Part shown: positions 36,329-45,304 of the stretch, piece after piece
How positions within the stretch are numbered: the first letter of the stretch is position 1
Layout: the number at the start of each line of letters is the position of its first letter
NCBI RefSeq assembly: GCF_900103615.1
Contig: NZ_FNGW01000005.1
Coordinates: 124,001 to 188,000, forward strand
Reading direction: 5' to 3'
DNA: 64,000 bases
Source: Romboutsia lituseburensis DSM 797
GTDB lineage: Bacteria; Bacillota; Clostridia; Peptostreptococcales; Peptostreptococcaceae
The notes under the pieces: generated by a model
Told to the model about the DNA's origin: nothing
What the model saw: the letters and a program-made list of their open reading frames with translations, nothing else
The model's database searches: none
Program-made: the position numbers and the translations under genes

Positions 36329-37114
36329 CTATATTATTAACTTAGCTTCAATTTTTATTCTTCCTTTTTTAGTGAGTTCGCCAATTTTTACTATTTTAGA
36401 TCTTCCTTTACCTCTAACAGAAATTAGTGATTCATCTTTTATTTCTTTAGACGGTGTTGTTATTTTTTCATAATCAACTTGAACTCTTTCACTGTTTATA
36501 TATTTAATACTTTCTTGCCTAGATATATTGTATAAACCGCTAATTATACAATCTATTCGATGAGAAGATACAGTAAAAGATAAGTCTTTATAGCTTGGTG
36601 TACTTTCTATTATGTCACTTTTATTTATTTCAAAAACTCTTACATTATTTCTAGCTACTTTATTCAAATTAATTAATATAAAATCACAAATATCTTCACT
36701 AACTATTAACTGGCAAAAATTATCATGTATAATAATATCTCCAACCTTTTCTCTTTTTATACCTAAACTTAATATAGCTCCTAAATAGTCTTTATGAGAT
36801 ACACTTTTAAATTTAAAATTGCCCTCTATTTGTATAAATTTAAGACCTTGATTAATATCTTCATAGTCCATATAAAACGGATATATAAATATAGAGCATC
36901 TTTCTGCATTGTGATATCCACCATCAACAGCATATTTTAAGTCACTATTAGAATTAAGTATTGAAATCGCATTTTTTATTTCATAAGGATTAAAAAAATC
37001 TGTTTGTTTTACATCATAATTTTTCATACAGCTGTTAGCTTTATCTATAACTTTAAACATTTTATTTTTTAAATCTATATCTTTAATATGATTAGTTAAT
37101 TTTAATTTTTCCAT
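36329..37114 (-). CDS. ylmH: YlmH family S4-domain RNA-binding protein
   Basis: 261 residues with a C-terminal S4 RNA-binding domain (about 180-245, SSHRIDCIISGLYNISRQ then VQVDYEKIT and SVRGKGRSKIVKIG). It is the fixed neighbour of divIVA and yggT in Firmicutes. Recent work on Bacillus YlmH connects it with rescue of stalled 50S-peptidyl-tRNA, the same pathway as RqcH, which is encoded at 18951-20723; the link here is inferred. Confidence 0.92.
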   Translation of the reverse strand: MEKLKLTNHIKDIDLKNKMFKVIDKANSCMKNYDVKQTDFFNPYEIKNAISILNSNSDLKYAVDGGYHNAERCSIFIYPFYMDYEDINQGLKFIQIEGNFKFKSVSHKDYLGAILSLGIKREKVGDIIIHDNFCQLIVSEDICDFILINLNKVARNNVRVFEINKSDIIESTPSYKDLSFTVSSHRIDCIISGLYNISRQESIKYINSERVQVDYEKITTPSKEIKDESLISVRGKGRSKIVKIGELTKKGRIKIEAKLII

Positions 37115-37126
37115 TATATCGCCTTA

Positions 37127-37402
37127 CTAGAATATTAATAGTGCAACCCTCTGTAATAGCATTAAAACCAATATAGCTATCATAGGAGAAAAATCCATTG
37201 GCCCACTACTGTATTTATACATTACATTTCTTATAGGTGCTTCTATTGGATATGTAACACTGTTTAAAAAATTATATATACTACTTCCTATATCACTATT
37301 CATTACATTAGGTATCCAAGTCATAAAACTTCTAATAACTATGACCCATATTAATATATCAAATAGTTTATATAGTGCATACCCTATTAAACCTGTACTC
37401 AT
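37127..37402 (-). CDS. yggT: YggT family membrane protein
   Basis: 91 residues with two membrane helices (about 8-28 and 68-90) separated by an amphipathic loop containing SFMTWIPNV and the YPIEAPIRNVMY motif of YggT. Family members sit beside sepF and divIVA and are associated with division or osmotic tolerance. RBS: AGAGGGG. Confidence 0.93.
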   Translation of the reverse strand: MSTGLIGYALYKLFDILIWVIVIRSFMTWIPNVMNSDIGSSIYNFLNSVTYPIEAPIRNVMYKYSSGPMDFSPMIAILVLMLLQRVALLIF

Positions 37403-37435
37403 CTAAAAACCCCTCTACTTTTTATTTATTTTTTA

Positions 37436-37897
37436 TTATTTTGTATTTTGCCAAGGGAATAATGTTTTACTGTTTTCAAGCTCTTTTTTTATGCTAGCGT
37501 CTATATCTACATTATTAGGAGCTAATATAAATATTGCTTTAGATACCTTTTGTATTGTTCCATCTAATACATAGACTGCTCCATTCATGAAATCAAATAT
37601 AGATTTTCTAGCTGTAGCATCATTTAAATTTTCTAAGTTAACTATAACAGCTCTCTTGCTTTTTAAATGATCTGCTATAGTAGTTACTTCATCATACTTT
37701 TTAGGTTCTACTATTACTACTTTCATTTGTGTAGTTGTATGTAATTTAACTATATTTGTACTTTTTATTGCATTTCCAATGCCTTCACCTATTTCATCTT
37801 CTTCTGCAACTATCTCTTCTTCTTCTTCCATGTACTCATAATCATCATCTTCATCAACCACCCAGTTTTTGAATTTCGAAAATAATCCATCTCCCAT
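37436..37897 (-). CDS. sepF: Cell division protein SepF
   Basis: 153 residues. SepF ties FtsZ filaments to the membrane and aligns them. It has an N-terminal amphipathic membrane anchor (MGDGLFSKFKNWV), an acidic linker, and the C-terminal FtsZ-binding domain starting near residue 60 (VVIVEPKKYDEVTTIADHL, RAVIVNLENL, FILAPNNVDI). RBS: AAGGAGGAAG. ftsZ lies at the far right of the window. Confidence 0.96.
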   Translation of the reverse strand: MGDGLFSKFKNWVVDEDDDYEYMEEEEEIVAEEDEIGEGIGNAIKSTNIVKLHTTTQMKVVIVEPKKYDEVTTIADHLKSKRAVIVNLENLNDATARKSIFDFMNGAVYVLDGTIQKVSKAIFILAPNNVDIDASIKKELENSKTLFPWQNTK

Positions 37898-37933
37898 TGT
37901 TAACTTCCTCCTTAATATTTATTCATTAGTTTA

Positions 37934-38635
37934 CTATTTGTTATAGTTTCTTTCTCCAAATATTGACGTCCCTACTCTTACAATCGTTGATCCTTCTTCT
38001 ATAGCTATTTCATAATCATTACTCATCCCCATAGATAAGTATTCCATAGATACATTAGGGATATTTTTTTGTTCAATATTTATAGATAAATCTTTAAGCC
38101 CCTTAAATACTGATCTTACAGTTTTTTCATCTTCAGTAAAAGGTGCCATAGTCATAAGACCTCTTATTCTTATATTTTTGTATTTTTTAGATACATTCTC
38201 AATAAATGATAAAACATCCTCTTTATCTAATCCATGTTTACTTTCTTCTTTTGATATATTTACTTGAACTAAACAATTTATAGTCCTATTTATTTTTTCG
38301 GCTCTTTTTTGAATTTCTTCACATAAAACTTCTCTATCTAATGAATGTATCATGTAGACCTTGTCTATTATATACTTTACTTTATTAGTTTGTAAACTTC
38401 CTATTAAATGCCAATTAACCTTATCACCTAATACATCATACTTTCTAGCAAGTTCTTGTGGCTTATTTTCTCCTACATTTGTTATTCCATTGTCTATAAC
38501 TTCTTGTATAGCATCTACATCTACTGTTTTAGTTACAGCTAATAACATAACATCGTTTTCTTTTCTACTTGATTTTTCTGTTGATTTTTTTATATTATTT
38601 CTTATGTAATTTAAGTTTTCCTTTATATTACTCAC
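37934..38635 (-). CDS. yggS: PLP homeostasis protein (YggS/PLPBP family)
   Basis: 233 residues. A pyridoxal-phosphate-binding TIM-barrel protein that buffers vitamin B6 and amino-acid pools. The PLP lysine lies in LLAVTKTVD near residue 35; other conserved parts are GENKPQELARKYD, WHLIGSLQTNKVKY, VNISKEESKHG and SMGMSNDYEIAI. It is the usual start of the ylmE-sepF-yggT-ylmH-divIVA cluster. Confidence 0.96.
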   Translation of the reverse strand: MSNIKENLNYIRNNIKKSTEKSSRKENDVMLLAVTKTVDVDAIQEVIDNGITNVGENKPQELARKYDVLGDKVNWHLIGSLQTNKVKYIIDKVYMIHSLDREVLCEEIQKRAEKINRTINCLVQVNISKEESKHGLDKEDVLSFIENVSKKYKNIRIRGLMTMAPFTEDEKTVRSVFKGLKDLSINIEQKNIPNVSMEYLSMGMSNDYEIAIEEGSTIVRVGTSIFGERNYNK

Positions 38636-38643
38636 TTTTTCAC

Positions 38644-39735
38644 CTACTTCATTTTTATATTTTTATTTATAGCATTTGGCTTTAAAATAATTTCATCATA
38701 TAAATTAACTGTTTTAGCTCTATCTATGTTGTTTTTATAATAATCTAAATATATAAACTCATCATCTTCATGTTCAATTCCTTTTAATTCTATGAATTCG
38801 GTATCCTGAGTTTGTTCATTTATTACATATACACCTTTTTTTTCATTGACAACCTTTACAGAGCTTTTAGGTATTTTTAAACCTTCTATTTGTTTATATA
38901 TTATATCAAATTCTTCTACTCTTGTATCGTAAATTCCTACATTTTGATTAGTTATTTTAAATATAATAACAACATCTGATCCATTTTTTTCTATTTGTTC
39001 AACTTTAGCATCTATTTCTTCTTTATTTAATACTATTTTTACATTTTGGCCTTTAACAAAATTTTTAGATTCGTCTTTTGATATACAACTTACTAAGTAA
39101 GATTCATAATTATTTATAATCCTAGCTACAGGCTCTCCTTTTGTTATAGTTGAATTGCTTTTTACCTGATTATAATTATTTTCTTCTTTTTCTATATCAT
39201 TTTTAGTTATTTTTTTCAACTCATCTAGTGTATATTTATCTTCTTTATTATCAAACTTATATGATACAACGCCTGACATCTCTGTATGAATGTAAGATGT
39301 GCCTTTCTCCTTTTCACTTTCCAGAATTTTTTTCTCCTCTTTTTTATTTTTCAATTTATTTTCTTCTATCTCTTTGGCTATCTCGTTATTTGACTCACTT
39401 ATTGATTTTGTAATATCTTTAATTTCTTCATTAGCTTCATTTATTTTTTTATCTATTTTGTCAACTTTTTTATCTTTTTTTATACATGCTATAGTTTCAT
39501 TTTTTCTTACTTTGTCTCCCTCTTTAAACTTTAAGTCTACAATTCCATTTTCCTGTGAATTTATTACATACTCTTCTCTAACTATTATACCCTTAGTTTT
39601 CATTGTTGCCTTAAATTCCTCAACTTCTAATGCTAATGTCTTTGTATTTTTACTTAAAAATACTAGTGATATCTGAAATATTAAATATATAAATACTCCT
39701 AGTATTAAAACTTTAGAGCGTCTTATCTTTTTCAA
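38644..39735 (-). CDS. HlyD-like secretion/adaptor protein
   Basis: 363 residues with a TTG start after AAAGGAG. An N-terminal membrane helix (about residues 8-27) is followed by a biotinyl-lipoyl-like strand pair (GIVDLKFKEGDKVRKNETIA), a charged coiled-coil hairpin (about 95-150), the returning lipoyl half (MSGVVSYKF) and a beta-rich C-terminus. This is the layout of membrane-fusion (HlyD) adaptors, but no ABC exporter is beside it. Related genes sit at this place in several clostridia; function is unknown. Confidence 0.82.
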   Translation of the reverse strand: MKKIRRSKVLILGVFIYLIFQISLVFLSKNTKTLALEVEEFKATMKTKGIIVREEYVINSQENGIVDLKFKEGDKVRKNETIACIKKDKKVDKIDKKINEANEEIKDITKSISESNNEIAKEIEENKLKNKKEEKKILESEKEKGTSYIHTEMSGVVSYKFDNKEDKYTLDELKKITKNDIEKEENNYNQVKSNSTITKGEPVARIINNYESYLVSCISKDESKNFVKGQNVKIVLNKEEIDAKVEQIEKNGSDVVIIFKITNQNVGIYDTRVEEFDIIYKQIEGLKIPKSSVKVVNEKKGVYVINEQTQDTEFIELKGIEHEDDEFIYLDYYKNNIDRAKTVNLYDEIILKPNAINKNIKMK

Positions 39736-39911
39736 TAGTATTCTCCTTTCACTGCAAATAATTTACTTAATTATTTCTCCAATAACCACTATATATCCTC
39801 TTATTGTAATTCACAAAAGGACTACATACTTTTTATCATTTCTACTAAAATCAATATTTAATGCTAATGTATAACATAAGTAGATAATTTTAATTATCTA
39901 AATAAATACTT

Positions 39912-39960
39912 TCAATATAAAATAGGCTAATTTAATAAATAAATTAGCCTATTTTATATT
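39912..39960 (-). terminator. Terminator of the first alanine symporter gene
   Basis: A 21-bp perfect stem (39914-39934 with 39940-39960) around a five-base loop; the minus-strand copy ends in TTTTATATT. Confidence 0.85.
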
Positions 39961-39965
39961 TTTAA

Positions 39966-41432
39966 TTATTTATTTTTTAATTTTTCTACCCAAAAATCTG
40001 CATTTTTAATTCCTAGTTTAATAGGATCAAATTTTATATCCTCTCTAGGTATATTAGCTTTCTTTTGAGCTTCATAATCTTTAAGAGCGACTAATGCAGG
40101 TTTTGCTATTATTAATATTGCTATTATGTTTAACCATGCCATCATGCCTACACCTATATCCCCCATTGCCCAAGCTAATGTTGCAGTTTTTATGCATCCA
40201 TAATAAGTTGCGCCTAATAGTACTATTTTCAATCCTATCATCACATATTTTTTAGAACTATCATTACCTTTAAATATTTTTTTATATAAATACGCTAAGT
40301 TAACTTCTGCTATATAGTAATATGCCATTAATGTTGTAAATGCAAAGAAAAATAATGCTATTGCTACGAATGCTGATCCAAAACCTGGTATTAATGTATC
40401 TACAGCTATCTGTGTAAATGCAGGGCCAAAATCTACTCCTGGTAAATTTTCTACTATCATTTGACCTTTACCATTTAACACGTTATAACTTCCTGTCATT
40501 AATATCATAAATCCTGTTGCTGAACATACAAACAATGTATCTACATATACCGAAAAAGCTTGAACAAAACCTTGCTTAGCTGGGTGACTAACTTCTGCAG
40601 CTGCGGCTGCTTGAGGTCCTGTTCCTTGACCTGCCTCATTTGAGTAAACTCCACGTTTTACTCCCCATGCTATTGTTGATCCTATGATTCCTGCAAATGC
40701 TTGTTCTGATCCAAATGCAGATTTAAATATTAATGCTAACACGTCTGGTAATTTTTCTATATTTACAAATATTATCACTAAAGCCATTAGTATATATGCA
40801 GCTCCCATAAATGGTACTATTAATTCTGCTGCTGAACTAATTCTTTTTATTCCTCCAAATATTATAAGTGCCAATAATGCTACCACAAATATTCCAGCCA
40901 TCCAAGTTTGCATTCCAAAAGCATTTTGAACACCTATTACTATTGAGTTTGCTTGAACACCTGGTAAGAAAAATCCTGTTGCTAATACTGTTGCTACTGC
41001 AAATAGTATTGAATACCATTTTAATCCCATACACTTTTCTATATAATAAGCTGGTCCGCCTCTATATTGTCCATCGTCTACTTCTTTATAAATTTGTGCC
41101 AAGGTAGATTCAACAAATGCTGAACCTGCTCCTAAAAATGCTATTGCCCACATCCAAAATAGTGCACCGGGTCCTCCCATTGCTATAGCTGTTGCAACTC
41201 CAGCTATATTTCCAGTTCCTATTCGTCCTGCTAAGGCTGTACATAACGCTTGAAATGAAGATATTCCTTCTTCTGATTTTTCTCCTTTTACAAGTAGTAC
41301 AACCATTTCTTTAATGTGCCTAACTTGTAAAAATCTAGTTCTACAAGAAAAATAAATTCCTGCTCCTAAACAAAGTCCAATTAACCAGTTACTCCAAATC
41401 ACACTATTAATCGCATTAATCACAGATTCCAT
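39966..41432 (-). CDS. Alanine/glycine:cation symporter (AGCS family), copy 1
   Basis: 488 residues, about 10-11 membrane helices. It would take up alanine or glycine with sodium. The AGCS signature ALAGRIGTGNIAGVATAIAMG and the GVYSNEAGQGTGPQAAAAAE segment are present. It is closely similar to the second symporter at 41728-43215 along its whole length, including near-identical stretches of DNA. It has its own terminator, and about 295 bases lie upstream with no clear riboswitch. Confidence 0.95.
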   Translation of the reverse strand: MESVINAINSVIWSNWLIGLCLGAGIYFSCRTRFLQVRHIKEMVVLLVKGEKSEEGISSFQALCTALAGRIGTGNIAGVATAIAMGGPGALFWMWAIAFLGAGSAFVESTLAQIYKEVDDGQYRGGPAYYIEKCMGLKWYSILFAVATVLATGFFLPGVQANSIVIGVQNAFGMQTWMAGIFVVALLALIIFGGIKRISSAAELIVPFMGAAYILMALVIIFVNIEKLPDVLALIFKSAFGSEQAFAGIIGSTIAWGVKRGVYSNEAGQGTGPQAAAAAEVSHPAKQGFVQAFSVYVDTLFVCSATGFMILMTGSYNVLNGKGQMIVENLPGVDFGPAFTQIAVDTLIPGFGSAFVAIALFFFAFTTLMAYYYIAEVNLAYLYKKIFKGNDSSKKYVMIGLKIVLLGATYYGCIKTATLAWAMGDIGVGMMAWLNIIAILIIAKPALVALKDYEAQKKANIPREDIKFDPIKLGIKNADFWVEKLKNK

Positions 41433-41681
41433 AAACTATCCCCCTATATAATTTTTAGGAACTCATCCCCAACTAAAAATGATTTCTATAATTCCTGGAT
41501 TTAATTTCCTTAATAAATTATACTCATCTCCTATATTTTTAGTGTGTTAAGCAATAGTTAAATTTGTTAATATTTCATTAATTAAAATTTTATATTTAGA
41601 TAATAGCTATTGTTATATTTATTTTTTTGTTAACTATATTAATTACCTGTAAAGTTTATAAAAAATACACTATATATAATA

Positions 41682-41721
41682 TAAAAAGGCTCTTTAGCAC
41701 ACAAATATACTAAAAAGCCAT
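41682..41721 (-). terminator. Terminator of the second alanine symporter gene
   Basis: On the minus strand GGCTTTTTAG pairs with CTAAAGAGCC (one G-U pair) around a 12-base loop, followed by TTTTTATATT. Confidence 0.85.
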
Positions 41722-41727
41722 TTTAAG

Positions 41728-43215
41728 TTATTTAATATTTTTTACTATTCGTTTGTTTCTTTCTATCCAAAAATCAGCATTTTTTATCCCTAATTTTTCA
41801 GGATCAAAATATATTTCTTCTCTAGGAACTCCAGATTTTAATTGACTCTCATAATCTTTAAAACACTTCATAGCAATATTTGATAATCCAAGTATAGCCA
41901 CTATATTAAGCCATGCCATACTTCCAACTCCTATATCACCTAATGTCCATGCTAGTGCTGCTGTTTTTACACAACCAAATGCTACTGCTCCTAGTAACAC
42001 AATTCTTAATAAATTTATTCCTAATTTACTACTACTTCCACCTGTTATTTTCTTACATATATATGTTACATTAACTTCAGCTATATAATAATATGCCATT
42101 AATGTTGTAAATGCAAAGAAGAATAATGCTATTGCTACAAAGGCTTCCCCAAATCCTGGAATTAAACTACTTACAGCAGTTTGAGTATATATAGGACCTA
42201 TCTCTGCTCCCGGAAGATTTTCTACTATCATAGCTCCACCTTCACCCATTACATTGTAGCTTCCTGTCATTAATATCATAAATCCTGTTGCTGAACATAC
42301 AAATAATGTATCTACATATACTGAAAATGCTTGAACTAAACCTTGTTTAGCTGGATGGGTTACTTCCGCTGCTGCTGCTGCTTGAGGCCCTGTTCCTTGG
42401 CCAGCTTCATTAGAATAAACTCCACGTTTTACTCCCCAAGCTATTGTCGATCCTATTATTCCTGCAAATGCTTGCTCTGCTCCAAATGCAGATTTAAATA
42501 TTAATGCTATTATATCTGGTAATTGTCCTATATTAACAGCAATTATAACTAAAGACATTAATATATATAATCCACCCATGAATGGTACTATTAATTCTGC
42601 TGCTGATCCAATTCTTTTTATTCCTCCAAATATTATAAGTGCTAATAAAATTACTAAAACTATAGCTATTATCTGAGGACTTATATTAAATGCATTTTTT
42701 ACTGCCACAGCTATTGAATTAGATTGAACACCAGGTAAAAATAATCCTGTTGCTAACACTGTTGCTACTGCAAATAATATACCGTACCATTTAGAAAAAG
42801 TTGTATTTCCAAATCCCTTTTCAATATAATATGCTGGTCCTCCTCTATATTGACCATCATGTTCTTCCTTATATATTTGAGCTAATGCAGATTCTGCAAA
42901 TGCTGATCCTGCTCCTAAAAATGCTATTGCCCACATCCAAAATAGTGCACCTGGTCCTCCCATTGCTATAGCTGTTGCAACTCCAGCTATATTACCTGTT
43001 CCTATACGTCCTGCTAAAGCAGTACATAGTGCTTGGAATGAGGATATTCCCTCTGCTGATTTTTCTCCTTTAAATAACAACGTCACCATTTCCTTTATAT
43101 TTCTAACTTGTGAAAATCTGGTTCTAAAAGAAAAATAAATTCCTGCACCTAAACATAAATATACTAGCCAATTACTCCAAATGACATTATTAACGGCATT
43201 AACAATCCCTTCCAT
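41728..43215 (-). CDS. Alanine/glycine:cation symporter (AGCS family), copy 2
   Basis: 495 residues with the same helices and motifs as the neighbouring copy; differences lie mainly in the periplasmic loops (for example EHDGQYRGGPAYYIEKGF) and the C-terminal tail. Tandem duplication is likely. The upstream gap carries two CodY-like dyads (43346-43360 and 43372-43386) and a 10-bp stem near the 5' end of the message (43248-43257 with 43287-43296). The start follows AGGAGGGTATATT. Confidence 0.95.
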   Translation of the reverse strand: MEGIVNAVNNVIWSNWLVYLCLGAGIYFSFRTRFSQVRNIKEMVTLLFKGEKSAEGISSFQALCTALAGRIGTGNIAGVATAIAMGGPGALFWMWAIAFLGAGSAFAESALAQIYKEEHDGQYRGGPAYYIEKGFGNTTFSKWYGILFAVATVLATGLFLPGVQSNSIAVAVKNAFNISPQIIAIVLVILLALIIFGGIKRIGSAAELIVPFMGGLYILMSLVIIAVNIGQLPDIIALIFKSAFGAEQAFAGIIGSTIAWGVKRGVYSNEAGQGTGPQAAAAAEVTHPAKQGLVQAFSVYVDTLFVCSATGFMILMTGSYNVMGEGGAMIVENLPGAEIGPIYTQTAVSSLIPGFGEAFVAIALFFFAFTTLMAYYYIAEVNVTYICKKITGGSSSKLGINLLRIVLLGAVAFGCVKTAALAWTLGDIGVGSMAWLNIVAILGLSNIAMKCFKDYESQLKSGVPREEIYFDPEKLGIKNADFWIERNKRIVKNIK

Positions 43216-43345
43216 AATATACCCTCCTAGATAAAAATAATAAAATTGAGATTAAATATAGATTTCTTTAATAAGTCCATTTTAAAATTTAATCTCTTCA
43301 AAATAATAATTCAATAAAAATTTCATTACACCTTTATATTTTTTC

Positions 43346-43386
43346 AATTTTCTGAATTTTAAAATTAAAAAAATATTCTGAATATT
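43346..43386. promoter_or_regulatory. Two CodY-like boxes upstream of symporter copy 2
   Basis: AATTTTCTGAATTTT (43346-43360) and the perfect dyad AATATTCTGAATATT (43372-43386) each differ from the CodY consensus AATTTTCWGAAAATT at two positions. Their centres are 26 bases apart. The remaining gap (43216-43520) has no gene. An amino-acid transporter is a plausible CodY target, but the AT-rich background weakens the call. Confidence 0.4.
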
Positions 43387-43521
43387 TAAATTATATCATA
43401 ATATATAAATAAAATATATATTAATATACTATAATATTATATAAATTTAAGTTCCATTATAATAAAGAATTTATTTACCTATATAATAATTGTATCTTAA
43501 ATTAATATTATAATTGGTTAA

Positions 43522-43563
43522 TAAAAAAAGGTTAATTTTATACTATAAAAAATTAACCTTTTT
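43522..43563 (-). terminator. Terminator of spoIVA
   Basis: On the minus strand AAAAAGGTTAATTTT pairs with AAAATTAACCTTTTT around a nine-base loop, followed by TTATT. Confidence 0.85.
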
Positions 43564-43570
43564 CTCATGA

Positions 43571-45043
43571 CTATAGCAAAATAGTTATTATATTCATACT
43601 ACCTTCATTAATAATTTTTTGTAATGTTTTTTGTATTTTTACTCTTATTTCCTCTGGCATAGTATATAACTTGCTTTGTAATTGTTCTTTAACTAAATCA
43701 TGTAATGATTTTCCAAACATATTTGATGACCATATTTCATTTGGATTTTGCTCAAATTCATCTTGTAAATATTTAACCATTTCTTCTCCTTGATTTTGGC
43801 TTCCAACTATAGGAGATATTTCAGTTGATATATCAGCTTTTATAATATGAAGAGAAGGAGCATTTGCTCTTAATTTAACTCCATATTGCTTTCCTTGTTT
43901 TATTATTTCTGGTTCCTCTAAGCTAAGTTCTTCTAATGAAGGTGCTACAACACCATATCCTTTAGTTTTAGCATCTATTAAAGCAGACTCTACTTTATCA
44001 TACTCATTTTTAACTCTTGATAACTTAGTTATAAGGCTTAATAATTGATGATCTCCTTCTATTTTAAATCCACTTTTTTCTTCTAAAACATTGTAGAATA
44101 ACCCCTGTTTCGCTGCTAAATCTATAGTTATTACACCTTCTCCAAGCTCAACATTATCTACTGAGGTATCATCTAAGAACTCTAATTCAGAAAAACCTTC
44201 TACAATTGCATTTATATCTCTTATTTTACCTATTTCCGCTATACTTTCTTTCAATGCAAATATTATATTATTTTTAACCCAATGATTTGTTTCTAAGCCT
44301 TCTATCCATTCTGGTAAATTTATTCTTATCTCGTTTAGTGGAAAATCATAAAGTACTGTTTCCATAACATTTTCTATATCTTCTTCATCCATAGCTAAAA
44401 CGTTTAATGGAACTATAGGCGCATCATATTTTTCTTCTAACTCTGCTCTCAATTGCTCTGTTTCTTCACTATCAGGATCTAATGTATTTAATACAATTGC
44501 AAATGGCTTATTAAGTGATTTTAATTCAGATATAACCCTCTCCTCAGCTGAAAGATAATTACCTCTGTCTATTCCAGTTACTGATCCATCTGTAAGTACT
44601 ACTATTCCTAAAGTAGAATGGTCTCTTATAACTTTTTTAGTTCCTATTTCTGCTGCTTGTTCAAATGTCATAGCTTCTTGTGACCATGGTGTGGAAACTA
44701 ATCTTTGTTTTCCATCTTCTTCATGACCTAAAGCCCCATCTACTATGTACCCTACACAATCAACCATTCTAACTTTTAAAGATACTGTATCTCTTATTTT
44801 TATTTCTACTCCATCTGCTGGAACAAATTTTGGTTCAACTGTCATAATAGTTTTACCTGACCCACTTTGTGGTATTTCATCTTGAGTTCTTTCTCTTTTG
44901 AAATCATTCTCTATGTTTGGTAATACTAATTTTTCCATAAACTTTCTTATAAATGTAGACTTCCCTGTTCTTACAGGCCCTACTACACCAATATATATAT
45001 CTCCCTGTGTTCTTTTTGCTATGTCTTCATATATGTTGTTCAT
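43571..45043 (-). CDS. spoIVA: Stage IV sporulation protein A
   Basis: 490 residues from the ATG at 45043 (MNNIYEDIAKR), as AGGAGGGG lies just upstream; an ATG six codons earlier overlaps that site. SpoIVA is an ATPase that polymerises around the forespore to make the basement layer of the coat. The Walker A is GPVRTGKST near residue 20, with GSGKTIMTVEPKFVPA and VRMVDCVGYIVDGA following; the conserved C-terminal region ends IITILL. Its partner SpoVM is encoded at 732-809. The gene is monocistronic; a sigma-E promoter should lie in 45044-45275 but I could not fix one. Confidence 0.97.
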   Translation of the reverse strand: MNNIYEDIAKRTQGDIYIGVVGPVRTGKSTFIRKFMEKLVLPNIENDFKRERTQDEIPQSGSGKTIMTVEPKFVPADGVEIKIRDTVSLKVRMVDCVGYIVDGALGHEEDGKQRLVSTPWSQEAMTFEQAAEIGTKKVIRDHSTLGIVVLTDGSVTGIDRGNYLSAEERVISELKSLNKPFAIVLNTLDPDSEETEQLRAELEEKYDAPIVPLNVLAMDEEDIENVMETVLYDFPLNEIRINLPEWIEGLETNHWVKNNIIFALKESIAEIGKIRDINAIVEGFSELEFLDDTSVDNVELGEGVITIDLAAKQGLFYNVLEEKSGFKIEGDHQLLSLITKLSRVKNEYDKVESALIDAKTKGYGVVAPSLEELSLEEPEIIKQGKQYGVKLRANAPSLHIIKADISTEISPIVGSQNQGEEMVKYLQDEFEQNPNEIWSSNMFGKSLHDLVKEQLQSKLYTMPEEIRVKIQKTLQKIINEGSMNIITILL

Positions 45044-45275
45044 TAAATTCCCCTCCTGCATATAGTTTCTTAATAAATTATATTGAGGATTTAGGACTAT
45101 TATTACTAATAATTTAAATTTATTTTAAATATTAAAATAAATTTTATCTTAATTTTATAAAGAAAATTTAATTATATAAGATTTTGTAGATAGTATTATA
45201 TAAAAAACTTAATTATTTTATTTATGAAAATTTGCTTATACATAGTTTTTAATATATTATGATTCCATTAAGCAC

Positions 45276-45304
45276 AAAAAAAGCTAGGATTAAAATCCTA
45301 GCTT
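45276..45304 (-). terminator. Terminator of gpsA
   Basis: AAGCTAGGATT pairs with AATCCTAGCTT around a two-base centre, followed on the minus strand by TTTTTGTG. Confidence 0.9.

Noticed and set aside
40684-41107. Plus-strand and other-frame reading frames within the first symporter gene
   Set aside because: Shadows of the symporter gene with no start signals of their own.
41433-43520. A glycine or lysine riboswitch before the symporter genes
   Set aside because: No conserved core of either class could be found in either upstream gap; only AT-rich sequence, weak stems and CodY-like boxes.
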